DNA of 64,000 nt from JBAZLV01 sp041650055 (GTDB taxonomy: Bacteria > Nitrospirota > UBA9217). Location: NCBI GenBank assembly GCA_041650055.1, contig JBAZLV010000003.1, positions 1 through 64,000 on the forward strand. The letters are read 5' to 3'. Within the stretch, counting starts at the first letter, position 1; each line of letters starts with the position of its first letter. Positions 53,457 through 61,114 of the stretch are shown in pieces. A program made the translations under genes and the position numbers. Below the pieces are notes generated by a model that saw nothing but the letters and a program-made list of their open reading frames with translations, was not told the DNA's origin and did not search any database.

Positions 53457-53485
53457 ATTATACACTCTTTTTGCCAAAAACAAGC
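53457..53485 (-). promoter_or_regulatory. Promoter suggesting a leaderless mRNA for the CpXC gene
   Basis: On the minus strand TATAAT occupies 53462-53457, with a weak -35 (TTGTTT or CTTGTT, spacer 15-16). Normal start spacing puts transcription at or next to the A of ATG 53450. Confidence 0.5.
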
Positions 53486-53636
53486 TTCAAAAGAATCTCT
53501 TGTTTATGGTAATATAGCTTTCAACATTTTTGATTACAGCTTGTCATTTTGCAGTTGTGCAATTACGGGTTGTCTCATGTACTGTTATCTGCATTATGGA
53601 ATAAAACTTTAGCCTTTATTTTAAGAGAGGAATGTT

Positions 53637-55889
53637 ATGCTCATGAAACAAGATACACTTTTAAACACCGCGTTGCACTCCGAGGTTGAAAGCAGATTTC
53701 TCACGTATGCGCTTTCCACCATTGTATCGCGTTCTCTTCCGGATGTTCGGGACGGGCTTAAGCCGGTCCATAGAAGGATACTGTATGCAATGTGGGAAAT
53801 GGGACTTGGCCCCACTGCCAAATTCAGGAAAAGCGCTGCGGTTGTCGGCGAAGTGCTCGGAAAGTTTCATCCTCACGGCGATCAGGCAGCGTATGATGCC
53901 ATGGTACGGATGGCTCAGGATTTCTCGCTTCGGTATCCGCTTGTTGAAGGCTCCGGCAATTTCGGAAGTCTCGACGGAGATCCGGCCGCAGCCATGCGGT
54001 ACACGGAAGCACGGCTCTCGAAGATTGCTGAAGAACTTCTTGTAGAGATTGACAAGGAAACGGTGAAGTTTCGCCTGAATTATGACAATTCCCTGAAAGA
54101 ACCGTGTGTGCTGCCGGCTCGTTTTCCTCAGCTTTTGATAAACGGCACCTCCGGCATTGCCGTTGGCATGAGCTGCTCATTTCCGCCGCATAATCTTGGA
54201 GAAGTAATCGATGGTTTGAAAGCAATGATCGATAATTCCAATATCGAGATCAAGGACCTGCTCAAATATATCAAGGGCCCGGACTTTCCCACGGCTGGTC
54301 AGATATTGAACACGAAAAAAGAAATGAAGGAAATCTATCAAACCGGCAGCGGAGGAATCAGAGTCCGGGGAGAATATACCATTGAAGATCTCCCACGCGG
54401 GAAACAGGCAATTGTGTTCACCTCAATTCCTTACATGGTGAACAAGGCAAAGTTGCTTGAGAAGATTATCGGTATTATGGAAGACAAGAAGTTGCCACAG
54501 GTAACCGCTGCTCGAGACGAGTCAACGGACATTATCCGGATCGTGCTTGAACTCAAATCCGAAGCCAATCCTGAGCTCGTGACTGCCTACCTGTTTAAGC
54601 ATACAGACCTGGAATCGACCTTCCCCATGAATTTTACGGCGCTTAAGCCGAACATGGAGCCTGAACGGTTATCGCTCAAGGAAATCATGCAGTACTTTCT
54701 CGATTTCCGGTTTGAAACTACAACCAAACGGCTTAACCATGATTTGCGGCTGCTGAAGGCCCGGCTGCATATTCTGAAGGCGTTCGAAATTCTGTACGAT
54801 GATCTTGACACTGCCATTAAGATTATCCGGAAGGCACAATCCCGTGAAGACGCGGCAGGAAAGCTGAAGAAGCATTTCAAGCTGGATGATGAGCAGGTAA
54901 AGGCCATTCTTGATATGCAGTTGTATAAGCTGAGCGGCATGGAAATCGAGCGAATTCTTAAGGAAAAGGCCGAAAAGACTAAACAGAAAAAAGAGATTGA
55001 AGCCATTCTGGGAAGCCAGAAAAAAATATGGGGCTTGATCAAGACAGAGCTTCATGAGATCAAAGATGCATACGATGATAAGCGAAAATCCGTGATAAAA
55101 GCAGCAGAAGATGTCGAGTTTTCTCATGAAGATTTTATCGTGCATGAAGATGTCACGGTAATCCTGACCAAGATGGGATGGATCAGGCGAGTAAAAAGCG
55201 TGGGTGAAAATCTGCGCTTCAAAGAAGGCGATGATCTTATGGCTCTTTTGCCTGCAAATACCCGCGACAATATCGCCATCTTCTCTTCTGCGGGCAAGGT
55301 CTATGTTCTGAAGGCGAATGACCTGCCGACCGGATCCGGGTTCGGTGAGCCGGTACAAAGCCTGTTCAAATTTGGAGACGGCGAGCGGCCAGTGACTGCG
55401 ATGAATTTCTCAACAGTCTTCGGAGGAGGCGGAGAATCAGGAAAAGGGCAGGAAGAGCTTTCCCTCTCTTCACAAAGCATCATGGCATTGAGTGTTTCTA
55501 CAAAGGGCATCGGTTTTAAATTTGATCTTGGCCCCTATAATTCCGTGACCACACGGGCAGGGAAAAAATTTGCCGGATTAAAATCCGGAGACAGTATCCT
55601 TGGTGTGGATATTTTGGACACGCCAAACGTCCTGTTTCTTACTGGCGAAGGAAAGGCCGTAGTGATTTCAGCAAAAGATGTGCCGTTCCTTTCCGGCGCA
55701 GGCAAGGGTGTCAAACTGGTGAATGTGAAAAAAAGCGAGGTTGTCCTTTTCCGGCCAGTGAAAAAAGGCGATCAAGTGAAAGTGCTGGATGACAAAGGTA
55801 AGGAGAAGACAATCGATCTTAAACATTATGGAGTGATGACGCGAGGGTCTGTGGGATTGAAGGCGGTAAAAGCTGTAAAATTTGTTTAG
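53637..55889 (+). CDS. parC: Type IIA topoisomerase subunit A (ParC/GyrA family)
   Basis: A 750-residue DNA-cleaving subunit. The start ESRFLTYALSTIVSRSLPDVRDGLKPVHRRILYAM, GKFHPHGDQAAYDAMVRMAQDFSLR and the catalytic tyrosine in PAAAMRYTEARLS are intact. The C-terminal part has the six-bladed beta-pinwheel repeats (LTKMGWIRRVKS, IFSSAGKVYVLKA, LFLTGEGKAVVI). No GyrA-box (Q-R-R-G-G-x-G) is seen and the length fits ParC, so topoisomerase IV subunit A is preferred. No parE lies beside it. SD AGAGGA precedes ATG 53637; ATG 53643 is an alternative. Confidence 0.9.
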   Translation: MLMKQDTLLNTALHSEVESRFLTYALSTIVSRSLPDVRDGLKPVHRRILYAMWEMGLGPTAKFRKSAAVVGEVLGKFHPHGDQAAYDAMVRMAQDFSLRYPLVEGSGNFGSLDGDPAAAMRYTEARLSKIAEELLVEIDKETVKFRLNYDNSLKEPCVLPARFPQLLINGTSGIAVGMSCSFPPHNLGEVIDGLKAMIDNSNIEIKDLLKYIKGPDFPTAGQILNTKKEMKEIYQTGSGGIRVRGEYTIEDLPRGKQAIVFTSIPYMVNKAKLLEKIIGIMEDKKLPQVTAARDESTDIIRIVLELKSEANPELVTAYLFKHTDLESTFPMNFTALKPNMEPERLSLKEIMQYFLDFRFETTTKRLNHDLRLLKARLHILKAFEILYDDLDTAIKIIRKAQSREDAAGKLKKHFKLDDEQVKAILDMQLYKLSGMEIERILKEKAEKTKQKKEIEAILGSQKKIWGLIKTELHEIKDAYDDKRKSVIKAAEDVEFSHEDFIVHEDVTVILTKMGWIRRVKSVGENLRFKEGDDLMALLPANTRDNIAIFSSAGKVYVLKANDLPTGSGFGEPVQSLFKFGDGERPVTAMNFSTVFGGGGESGKGQEELSLSSQSIMALSVSTKGIGFKFDLGPYNSVTTRAGKKFAGLKSGDSILGVDILDTPNVLFLTGEGKAVVISAKDVPFLSGAGKGVKLVNVKKSEVVLFRPVKKGDQVKVLDDKGKEKTIDLKHYGVMTRGSVGLKAVKAVKFV

Positions 55890-55899
55890 AAACTAAATC

Positions 55900-55975
55900 T
55901 ACCACAGAGGCGCTGAGTCACAGAGTGAATTTGATCATTAAAGGTCATATATTTTCTCCGTGTCTCAGCGGTAAA
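55900..55975. repeat. Interspersed inverted repeat, ACCACAGAG type, copy 1
   Basis: The left arm ACCACAGAGGCGCTGAGTC (55901-55919) is roughly complementary to the right arm CTCCGTGTCTCAGCGGTAA (55956-55974). A similar arm motif flanks the copy at 57184-57266. This kind of ACCACAGAG...CTCTGTGGT element is scattered in several bacterial phyla. It lies between the topoisomerase gene and YjbQ and may act as a transcript-end hairpin. Confidence 0.65.
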
Positions 55976-55983
55976 ATTTACCT

Positions 55984-56403
55984 ATGAAAAGCTATCGCAA
56001 AGAGCTCTGGTTCAATATTCCTTCACGAAGAGGATTTGTGAATATTACTCCTCAGGTTGAAGATTGCTTACGGGAAAGCGGTGTGAAAGAAGGCATGGTT
56101 CTTGTCAATGCAATGCATATTACCGCATCGGTATTCATCAATGACGATGAATCCGGTCTGCATCACGATTACGAGGTCTGGCTTGAGAAGCTAGCTCCGC
56201 ATGAACCAGTATCACAGTATCAGCACAACAGGACAGGAGAAGATAACGGAGATGCGCATTTGAAACGACAGGTCATGGGACGAGAAGTTATTGTCGCTAT
56301 CACAAACGGCAAACTTGACTTTGGGCCTTGGGAACAGATATTCTACGGTGAATTTGACGGAAGAAGAAAAAAGAGAGTGCTGGTAAAAATTATCGGAGAA
56401 TGA
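55984..56403 (+). CDS. YjbQ family protein (UPF0047)
   Basis: A 139-residue protein with the UPF0047 signature NAMHITASVFINDDESGLHHDY and the C-terminal ITNGKLDFGPWEQIFYGEFDGRRKKRVLVKIIGE. Some family members rescue thiamine-phosphate synthesis, so it may have such a weak activity; the true role is unknown. It lies in a + strand pair with the next gene, 15 bp apart. Confidence 0.92.
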   Translation: MKSYRKELWFNIPSRRGFVNITPQVEDCLRESGVKEGMVLVNAMHITASVFINDDESGLHHDYEVWLEKLAPHEPVSQYQHNRTGEDNGDAHLKRQVMGREVIVAITNGKLDFGPWEQIFYGEFDGRRKKRVLVKIIGE

Positions 56404-56418
56404 ATTTACGGAGGCAAC

Positions 56419-56835
56419 ATGATAAAACAAGAAATTTTAAATTTTATAAATGCCAATCCTGTGTTCTTTCTTGCTACTGAAGATGCAGGCAAACCGTATG
56501 TTCGCGGGATGATGATTATTGAAGCAAATGAAAACGGTATTCTGTTCAGTACTGGGAAACAGAAAGACTTGCATCAACAATTGTCCAAAAATCAGCACGT
56601 AGAATTATGTTTTTATGATCCCAAGATGAATAAGCAAATACGAGTCAACGGAACCGTGGAATTAACCGAAGATATGGATACCAAGAAAAAGGTTCTTGCT
56701 AAATTTCCTTTTCTGAAACCTGCAGTGGAGAAATATGGCTATGATATATTAGCGCCGTATTATCTGCGGAAAGGGAAGGCGGTTATGTGGACTTTTGAAA
56801 CGAATTTTGAGCCGAAGAAATTTATTGATATATAA
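56419..56835 (+). CDS. Pyridoxamine 5'-phosphate oxidase family protein (flavin-binding split barrel)
   Basis: A 138-residue protein with the split-barrel start INANPVFFLATEDAGKPYVRGM and strands ILFSTGKQKDLHQQLSKNQHVELCFYD. It is of the small general-stress-protein type rather than PdxH. It probably binds FMN or a deazaflavin. GGAGG precedes the ATG. It converges on hgcB 40 bp away. Confidence 0.88.
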   Translation: MIKQEILNFINANPVFFLATEDAGKPYVRGMMIIEANENGILFSTGKQKDLHQQLSKNQHVELCFYDPKMNKQIRVNGTVELTEDMDTKKKVLAKFPFLKPAVEKYGYDILAPYYLRKGKAVMWTFETNFEPKKFIDI

Positions 56836-56842
56836 TAATAGA

Positions 56843-56871
56843 GGAGTCTCCAACTTCTGCTGGAGGGCTCC
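56843..56871. terminator. Hairpin between convergent genes, possible shared terminator
   Basis: GGAG (56843-56846) pairs with CTCC (56868-56871) and TCCA (56849-56852) with TGGA (56861-56864) around an 8-base loop. A short T-rich stretch follows on each strand. It lies between the flavin gene (+) and hgcB (-). Confidence 0.55.
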
Positions 56872-56874
56872 ATT

Positions 56875-57165
56875 TTAACAGCAATTCCCCGACGACCCGC
56901 TGCAATCGCACGTTGGTTCTCCGCCAGTAAGCATGCTATTGATGAGCGCAGAAGCACAGCCGACCCCTGCATTTACAGTAATAGCGCCAAACTCGCAGTT
57001 CCGGGCGCAGGCACCGCATTCCATGCATAAATCCTTATCAATAACAACGGCACGTTTGTCGCGCAGAACAAAGACTCCTTGCGGGCAAACTTCAACACAT
57101 CTGCCGCAACCCGTGCACTTGTCCGAACAATATTGAAGTGTAGCAACATTCTTAAGATATTTCAT
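56875..57165 (-). CDS. hgcB: Mercury-methylation ferredoxin HgcB
   Basis: A 96-residue 2[4Fe-4S] ferredoxin. The clusters are C17-x2-C20-x2-C23-x3-C27 and C47-x2-C50-x2-C53-x3-C57, the second with the HgcB hallmark CMECGAC. C70 in GVGC fits the extra Cys that is strictly conserved in HgcB, and the protein ends in a Cys pair (C95, C96) with C86 and C88 just before. HgcB reduces the HgcA corrinoid. ATG 57165 has GAGG 6 bases upstream; a GTG at 57186 is less likely. It lies 117 bp downstream of hgcA, and the gap is mostly an inverted repeat. No other ferredoxin family has this combination next to HgcA. Confidence 0.94.
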   Translation of the reverse strand: MKYLKNVATLQYCSDKCTGCGRCVEVCPQGVFVLRDKRAVVIDKDLCMECGACARNCEFGAITVNAGVGCASALINSMLTGGEPTCDCSGSSGNCC

Positions 57166-57183
57166 ACAAGCCTCTATATTTTT

Positions 57184-57266
57184 CACCGCAGAGGACGCGG
57201 AGAAAATCTCGCATTACAATACGTTAATCGATTTCTCAATTTTTCCCCGCTGTGCCCTCAGTGGTA
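57184..57266. repeat. Interspersed inverted repeat, copy 2, between hgcA and hgcB
   Basis: CACCGCAGAGGACGCGGAG (57184-57202) is largely complementary to CCCCGCTGTGCCCTCAGTGG (57245-57264). It resembles the element at 55900. It occupies most of the hgcA-hgcB gap and could fold into a hairpin in the shared transcript. Confidence 0.65.
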
Positions 57267-57282
57267 AAAACTCTTTCAAGTT

Positions 57283-58437
57283 TCATAAAACGTTTGTCAT
57301 TTCCTTAATCTTAAACAGAATTATCAAAACAAGCGAGATTCCCGTAGCTGCAAAATAAAGAGGAATACTGAACTTAAGCTCCCGCTTTACTCCTGATATG
57401 CCCGTAAATGTTGTAGCTCCGGTGAATTGAAGCGCGATGTATGAGCTTACTGCAGGAAAAAACATGAAGGCAGCTGCAATTAAAAATGGATTCGCCAGTG
57501 GTAGAATCAATTGTGTTGCAAAGAATACAGAGGCAAGTCCCATGATCCAACCTTTGATTGCAAAAGAACGGAATGGAATAAAGGGAAGCAGGACTGGAGT
57601 TAAAAATGCCCCAGAAATTATGGATACAAGACCAAGAGTCAAAAACGGTAATCCTCCGGACCATGCTTGTTGAAATAGAATACCCGAAGGTTGAAGGCCG
57701 AAAATGAGCAGAATAAAAGCAGCATACGAAAGATATTTTTTCATGAATGGATTTATCTCTATTGGTGTAAGGATAAGCCTATCAATCAGGGAAAATTGTA
57801 CTGTGCTCATTTCAGGTGTTTTCTTATATCCATTATTGATATAAGCAGGTATGTCTTCAGCTCGTACAGGGCCGAACAGAACTCTGAATCCGGTTTTTTT
57901 CTGGACGATGCTCGCTGTTACGCCTACCGCGCCGAGCTGCGGCAGAATGATCCTGCGGTGGTTCACAAGAGCGTCGAGCTTTGCTTCGGTAATTCGTTTG
58001 ATAAGTTCATTCGTACCGAACGTGCCTTTGCCTGCCGCGCACCAGACATTGATTCCCTTTGTATCGAGCACCAGTATCCATGCATTCAGTCCCGCAAGTT
58101 CGCGCCGCAGAAGATCGAAGCTCATCTTATAATTTGCAGTCACGAAGATATCCGAATCCTTTGTCGGTTCACCAATCGCATAGAGGCCAGGAGATATTGT
58201 ATAGTTATTCCGGAACGCGCTGATCCTGCATTTGATCATGCCCCAGATGTCGTTGGAAGATACATGGCTCGAAACTTTTTTCACAGTGCCTGCGGGTGTA
58301 GTAATCATTCCCGTGACCCAAGAAGGATGCCCTTCTTTTGAAGAACAACAGGCGTTTGATGTGTGCGCCTCAGAACTTTTTTGAGGAGAGCAGCATGAAT
58401 TGACGCTCTGTATTTTTTTAATAACAATTTTTTCCAT
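57283..58437 (-). CDS. hgcA: Mercury-methylation corrinoid protein HgcA
   Basis: A 384-residue membrane-bound corrinoid protein. The cap-helix motif N130-V-W-C133-A-A-G-K137 carries the cysteine that ligates cobalt, followed by GTFGTNELIKRI and the conserved domain up to about 230. The C-terminal 150 residues form five membrane helices. HgcA transfers a methyl group from methyl-tetrahydrofolate to Hg(II), making methylmercury. This protein is longer than many HgcA because of an N-terminal extension of about 40 residues with two Cys-Cys pairs (15-16 and 30-31). hgcB lies downstream on the same strand. A palindrome and a -10 TATAAT lie upstream, so it is transcribed on its own promoter. Confidence 0.95.
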   Translation of the reverse strand: MEKIVIKKIQSVNSCCSPQKSSEAHTSNACCSSKEGHPSWVTGMITTPAGTVKKVSSHVSSNDIWGMIKCRISAFRNNYTISPGLYAIGEPTKDSDIFVTANYKMSFDLLRRELAGLNAWILVLDTKGINVWCAAGKGTFGTNELIKRITEAKLDALVNHRRIILPQLGAVGVTASIVQKKTGFRVLFGPVRAEDIPAYINNGYKKTPEMSTVQFSLIDRLILTPIEINPFMKKYLSYAAFILLIFGLQPSGILFQQAWSGGLPFLTLGLVSIISGAFLTPVLLPFIPFRSFAIKGWIMGLASVFFATQLILPLANPFLIAAAFMFFPAVSSYIALQFTGATTFTGISGVKRELKFSIPLYFAATGISLVLIILFKIKEMTNVL

Positions 58438-58450
58438 TATATTAATACCG

Positions 58451-58500
58451 ATGTAAAATCATTTTACATTAAAATCAAATTGTCGTTTGTATTCATTATA
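58451..58500 (-). promoter_or_regulatory. hgcA promoter and perfect 19-bp palindrome
   Basis: ATGTAAAAT and ATTTTACAT flank one central base at 58451-58469, ending 14 bp before the hgcA start codon. On the minus strand a -10 TATAAT occupies 58500-58495, with a poor -35 (TAATTG, 17-bp spacer). The start point would be near 58488, so the palindrome lies in the leader, as in repressor-controlled metal genes, or forms an RNA hairpin before the start codon. Confidence 0.6.
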
Positions 58501-58520
58501 AGAGTATCTATATTCAACAA

Positions 58521-59546
58521 TTACTTTCTTGTGCTTAGGTGCATTTTTAATGTTTGCAAGCCGCCTAATATCTCTTTTGTTCCAGTGTATTTTTTCATAT
58601 CAGAAGAAGAGTATTTAATGATGCATGTAGGTGTGCTGTCTATCCTATTTTGTTTCATAATAGTATTTATCTCCAAAAAAACCGGATTTTCATCAAATTG
58701 TTTCCACCGTATTTTCTGCTCCCGCAGATAATTTTCAAGATGCTCTTTTGAGCGAACATCTTGCCGTTTTGCCGCATGAAAAAGAGCTTTCCGGATTCGA
58801 AGGACCTCATGGGCATCGGCACCAGCATGGATCGCATACAGATAATAACGTGCATACAAGGGAGTTTCCGGCGAGAAAGGGACATCAACAAAAGTTATTT
58901 TTACGTTTCCGCGGGAAAGAAAATCCTTGATGATCGGCTCAATGTCGGCATCGAGAGCCTGACAAGGTGGGCAGAAATAGTCTGAAAAGAAGAATACCTC
59001 CTGCGCGCCTTTTCCAAGAAACGGGATAATCGGTCTCTCATCGGCATATGCAGGGGTCACGAAACCCGAAAAAGTCAGCACCATTATAAGATATCCAAGA
59101 AGTGAAACAATGAGCAGTGGTATTTTTTCAAGCTTTATCATAGGCACATCAACCTCCCCGAGAAAATAGAGCCACATCCTGCGCCGGGATTCACGCCAGG
59201 CCGAAGGAGCTTCATAGTTAACAATAAAGGCCGCGATTACCATCAGGGCAAAAGCAAGACAAAAGGGGCAATAGACGTCGTTTTGCCACTGAAAATGAAA
59301 TAAATACGCTTCAACGCCGAGGCCGGCCGCCAACAGCATACGAACGAATGCTGACTGTTTACATGCGGCACAGGCGATAAGCGCCAGCATATAAGTGCTC
59401 CCGATCCATTTGAGATCAATCCCCCAGATATCTCCTTTGAGATACCTGCATGATGTGTCGCAGACCGCGTAAAAAACCATTAATGCAATGCCTGCTAATG
59501 CAAGCAGGATAGTAATTGTGCTACGATATTTTTTGATATATTGCAC
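58521..59546 (-). CDS. VKOR-DsbA fusion, membrane disulfide-forming protein
   Basis: A 341-residue protein. Residues 1-115 are a VKOR-like domain with four helices, the loop pair C29-x3-C33 and the quinone-proximal pair C93-P-F-C96. After a further membrane helix near 145-165, the C-terminal 170 residues are a DsbA-like thioredoxin domain with FFSDYFCPPC (C192/C195) and the cis-Pro region DSTPTCII. It should oxidise exported thiols and pass electrons to quinone, replacing DsbB and DsbA. The start is a GTG with AAAGGA upstream. It lies immediately upstream of hgcA on the same strand. Confidence 0.88.
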   Translation of the reverse strand: MQYIKKYRSTITILLALAGIALMVFYAVCDTSCRYLKGDIWGIDLKWIGSTYMLALIACAACKQSAFVRMLLAAGLGVEAYLFHFQWQNDVYCPFCLAFALMVIAAFIVNYEAPSAWRESRRRMWLYFLGEVDVPMIKLEKIPLLIVSLLGYLIMVLTFSGFVTPAYADERPIIPFLGKGAQEVFFFSDYFCPPCQALDADIEPIIKDFLSRGNVKITFVDVPFSPETPLYARYYLYAIHAGADAHEVLRIRKALFHAAKRQDVRSKEHLENYLREQKIRWKQFDENPVFLEINTIMKQNRIDSTPTCIIKYSSSDMKKYTGTKEILGGLQTLKMHLSTRK

Positions 59547-59621
59547 GGACGAATTAATCCTTTCAGGTATTCATATTAAAAATGTTCATCCAGCACAACG
59601 CAGTAACTCGCCAGGATTACG

Positions 59622-60134
59622 TTATTTTTCCCTATCCGTATTGAGCCTGTTTCCCCTGCCAAGCTTCACCGTACCGGATTTCCCCTGGTTTTTCCCCTGA
59701 GGGGTATCCTCAATACGTTGAAGGGGATCACCGATATTTCTGAATAAATAATCCCGTTCTTTTTGTTCAGGCTGGATCAGAAAAGGGAACAGTAAAAAAA
59801 CAGCAGCAAGACCAGCACAACCGGCGGTCAGTATCCATTGATAAAGCAATGACGGCACTGCCCGCTGAATGAGGCTAACAATGATTTTTCGATGCAAAAT
59901 GATATGGATCACCACCAGCGCAATAAAACCGTACGCGCCTGCAAGATGAATCGTTCCCCATGCATGCCGATCCAAGCCGAGAAACAGCAAGGTGCCATTT
60001 TCCCCATATGCGGTCACCTGCTCTCTCCCCGGCAGCAATACATACTTGATCAGGAAACCGATACCGGCAATGAATGCAAGCGCAAGCACCATGAAAAGAT
60101 CAATGATCAGATTTATTGTTCCGCGATTCTTCAT
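59622..60134 (-). CDS. DUF4405-type membrane protein
   Basis: A 170-residue protein with four hydrophobic helices. The pattern RHAWGTIHLAGAYGFIALVVIHIILHR has histidines at positions resembling heme ligands of cytochrome b-like proteins and is typical of DUF4405. The C-terminus is polar. AGAGGGG precedes ATG 60134. It may be a membrane electron carrier; no function is proven. It lies between sufB and the VKOR-DsbA gene. Confidence 0.72.
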   Translation of the reverse strand: MKNRGTINLIIDLFMVLALAFIAGIGFLIKYVLLPGREQVTAYGENGTLLFLGLDRHAWGTIHLAGAYGFIALVVIHIILHRKIIVSLIQRAVPSLLYQWILTAGCAGLAAVFLLFPFLIQPEQKERDYLFRNIGDPLQRIEDTPQGKNQGKSGTVKLGRGNRLNTDREK

Positions 60135-60193
60135 GCATACCCCTCTTGCCTTCTTAAATGAACCTGCTCCTCGCAATAATCTGCCAAGCGAAA

Positions 60194-61114
60194 CTATTTC
60201 AGGAATCCCTGAATAATCCGGTTCACCGCCTGGTCATACGTCAAGCCCAGGCTCATCAGCTTGGTCAGTTGATCACTCGCGATTTTGCCAATCGAGGCTT
60301 CATGCGTCAATTCTGCGTCAGGGTGACCGGCTTTGAGCGACGGCATGGTTTCATTCGCACCATTGTCCATGATAATCGCGTCACATTCAATATGACCGAA
60401 ACATTTATTTTGCGCGTCCATGGTCGCGTAAAAAGTCTGTTTAGAATTTCCCTTCATCACTGACCGTGATATCATGTTGGCTCGGCTTCCCGCGCCTTTT
60501 AAAACAATATTGTTCGTGGAAACGGCCCTCTGCTCACCATCCGTTAAAACTCTTTCCGTAATCAATAAAAGACTGTTCGGCCCCAACACCGCTTCATTGA
60601 GCCGGTTGGCTTCGTCCACACCGCCTATCTGGGTTAACGCCATCTCCGCGCTGGCGCCTTCTGCCAGAAACACCTTCGTGGTCGGATTGAGCGTTCTGCG
60701 CCCCCTGCCGTCACCTGAGGCATAGTGTTTTTCAACATATGTCACCTTTGCCCTTTTGCCGACCTGAAATTCATGCATTCCGGCGTGACCTTCCGGTTCG
60801 GATGTTCCGCAATGAATGCCGCAGCCGGCGACAATGGTCACGTCCGCGTCTTCTCCAATGATAAAGAAGTTATAGACCACATCGTAAAGACCGGCCTGAC
60901 TCAGAATAACCGGGATATGGACGGATTCATTTTTCGTCCCAGGTTTGATGGTTACGATGATGCCTGTTCCTTCGGCGTTGGTTTCAATGTTGATATTGGC
61001 CGATACCTGCCGGCTGAGGAGTTTGCCGTTTTTTCGTATATTGAAAGCACCCTTGGGCAGACCCTCCAGATCGGCGACCGTTTTTAATAGTGATTTATCT
61101 ATAGCATTGAGCAT
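60194..61114 (-). CDS. sufB: SufB/SufD family Fe-S assembly protein
   Basis: A 306-residue scaffold-type protein, shorter than classical SufB (about 480) and closer to SufD and the minimal two-gene SufCB systems. The right-handed beta-helix core is seen in the middle, and the C-terminal PDAELTHEASIGKIASDQLTKLMSLGLTYDQAVNRIIQGFL is the family signature. ATG 61114 has AGGAGA upstream and overlaps the end of sufC by 20 bp. No SufS, SufE, SufU or SufA is seen next to it. Confidence 0.86.
   Translation of the reverse strand: MLNAIDKSLLKTVADLEGLPKGAFNIRKNGKLLSRQVSANINIETNAEGTGIIVTIKPGTKNESVHIPVILSQAGLYDVVYNFFIIGEDADVTIVAGCGIHCGTSEPEGHAGMHEFQVGKRAKVTYVEKHYASGDGRGRRTLNPTTKVFLAEGASAEMALTQIGGVDEANRLNEAVLGPNSLLLITERVLTDGEQRAVSTNNIVLKGAGSRANMISRSVMKGNSKQTFYATMDAQNKCFGHIECDAIIMDNGANETMPSLKAGHPDAELTHEASIGKIASDQLTKLMSLGLTYDQAVNRIIQGFLK

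Noticed and set aside
54669..55358. 229-codon open frame on the minus strand
   Set aside because: Antisense to the conserved topoisomerase gene; no motif or start signal.
57691..58341. 216-codon open frame on the plus strand
   Set aside because: Antisense to hgcA, whose motifs are unambiguous.
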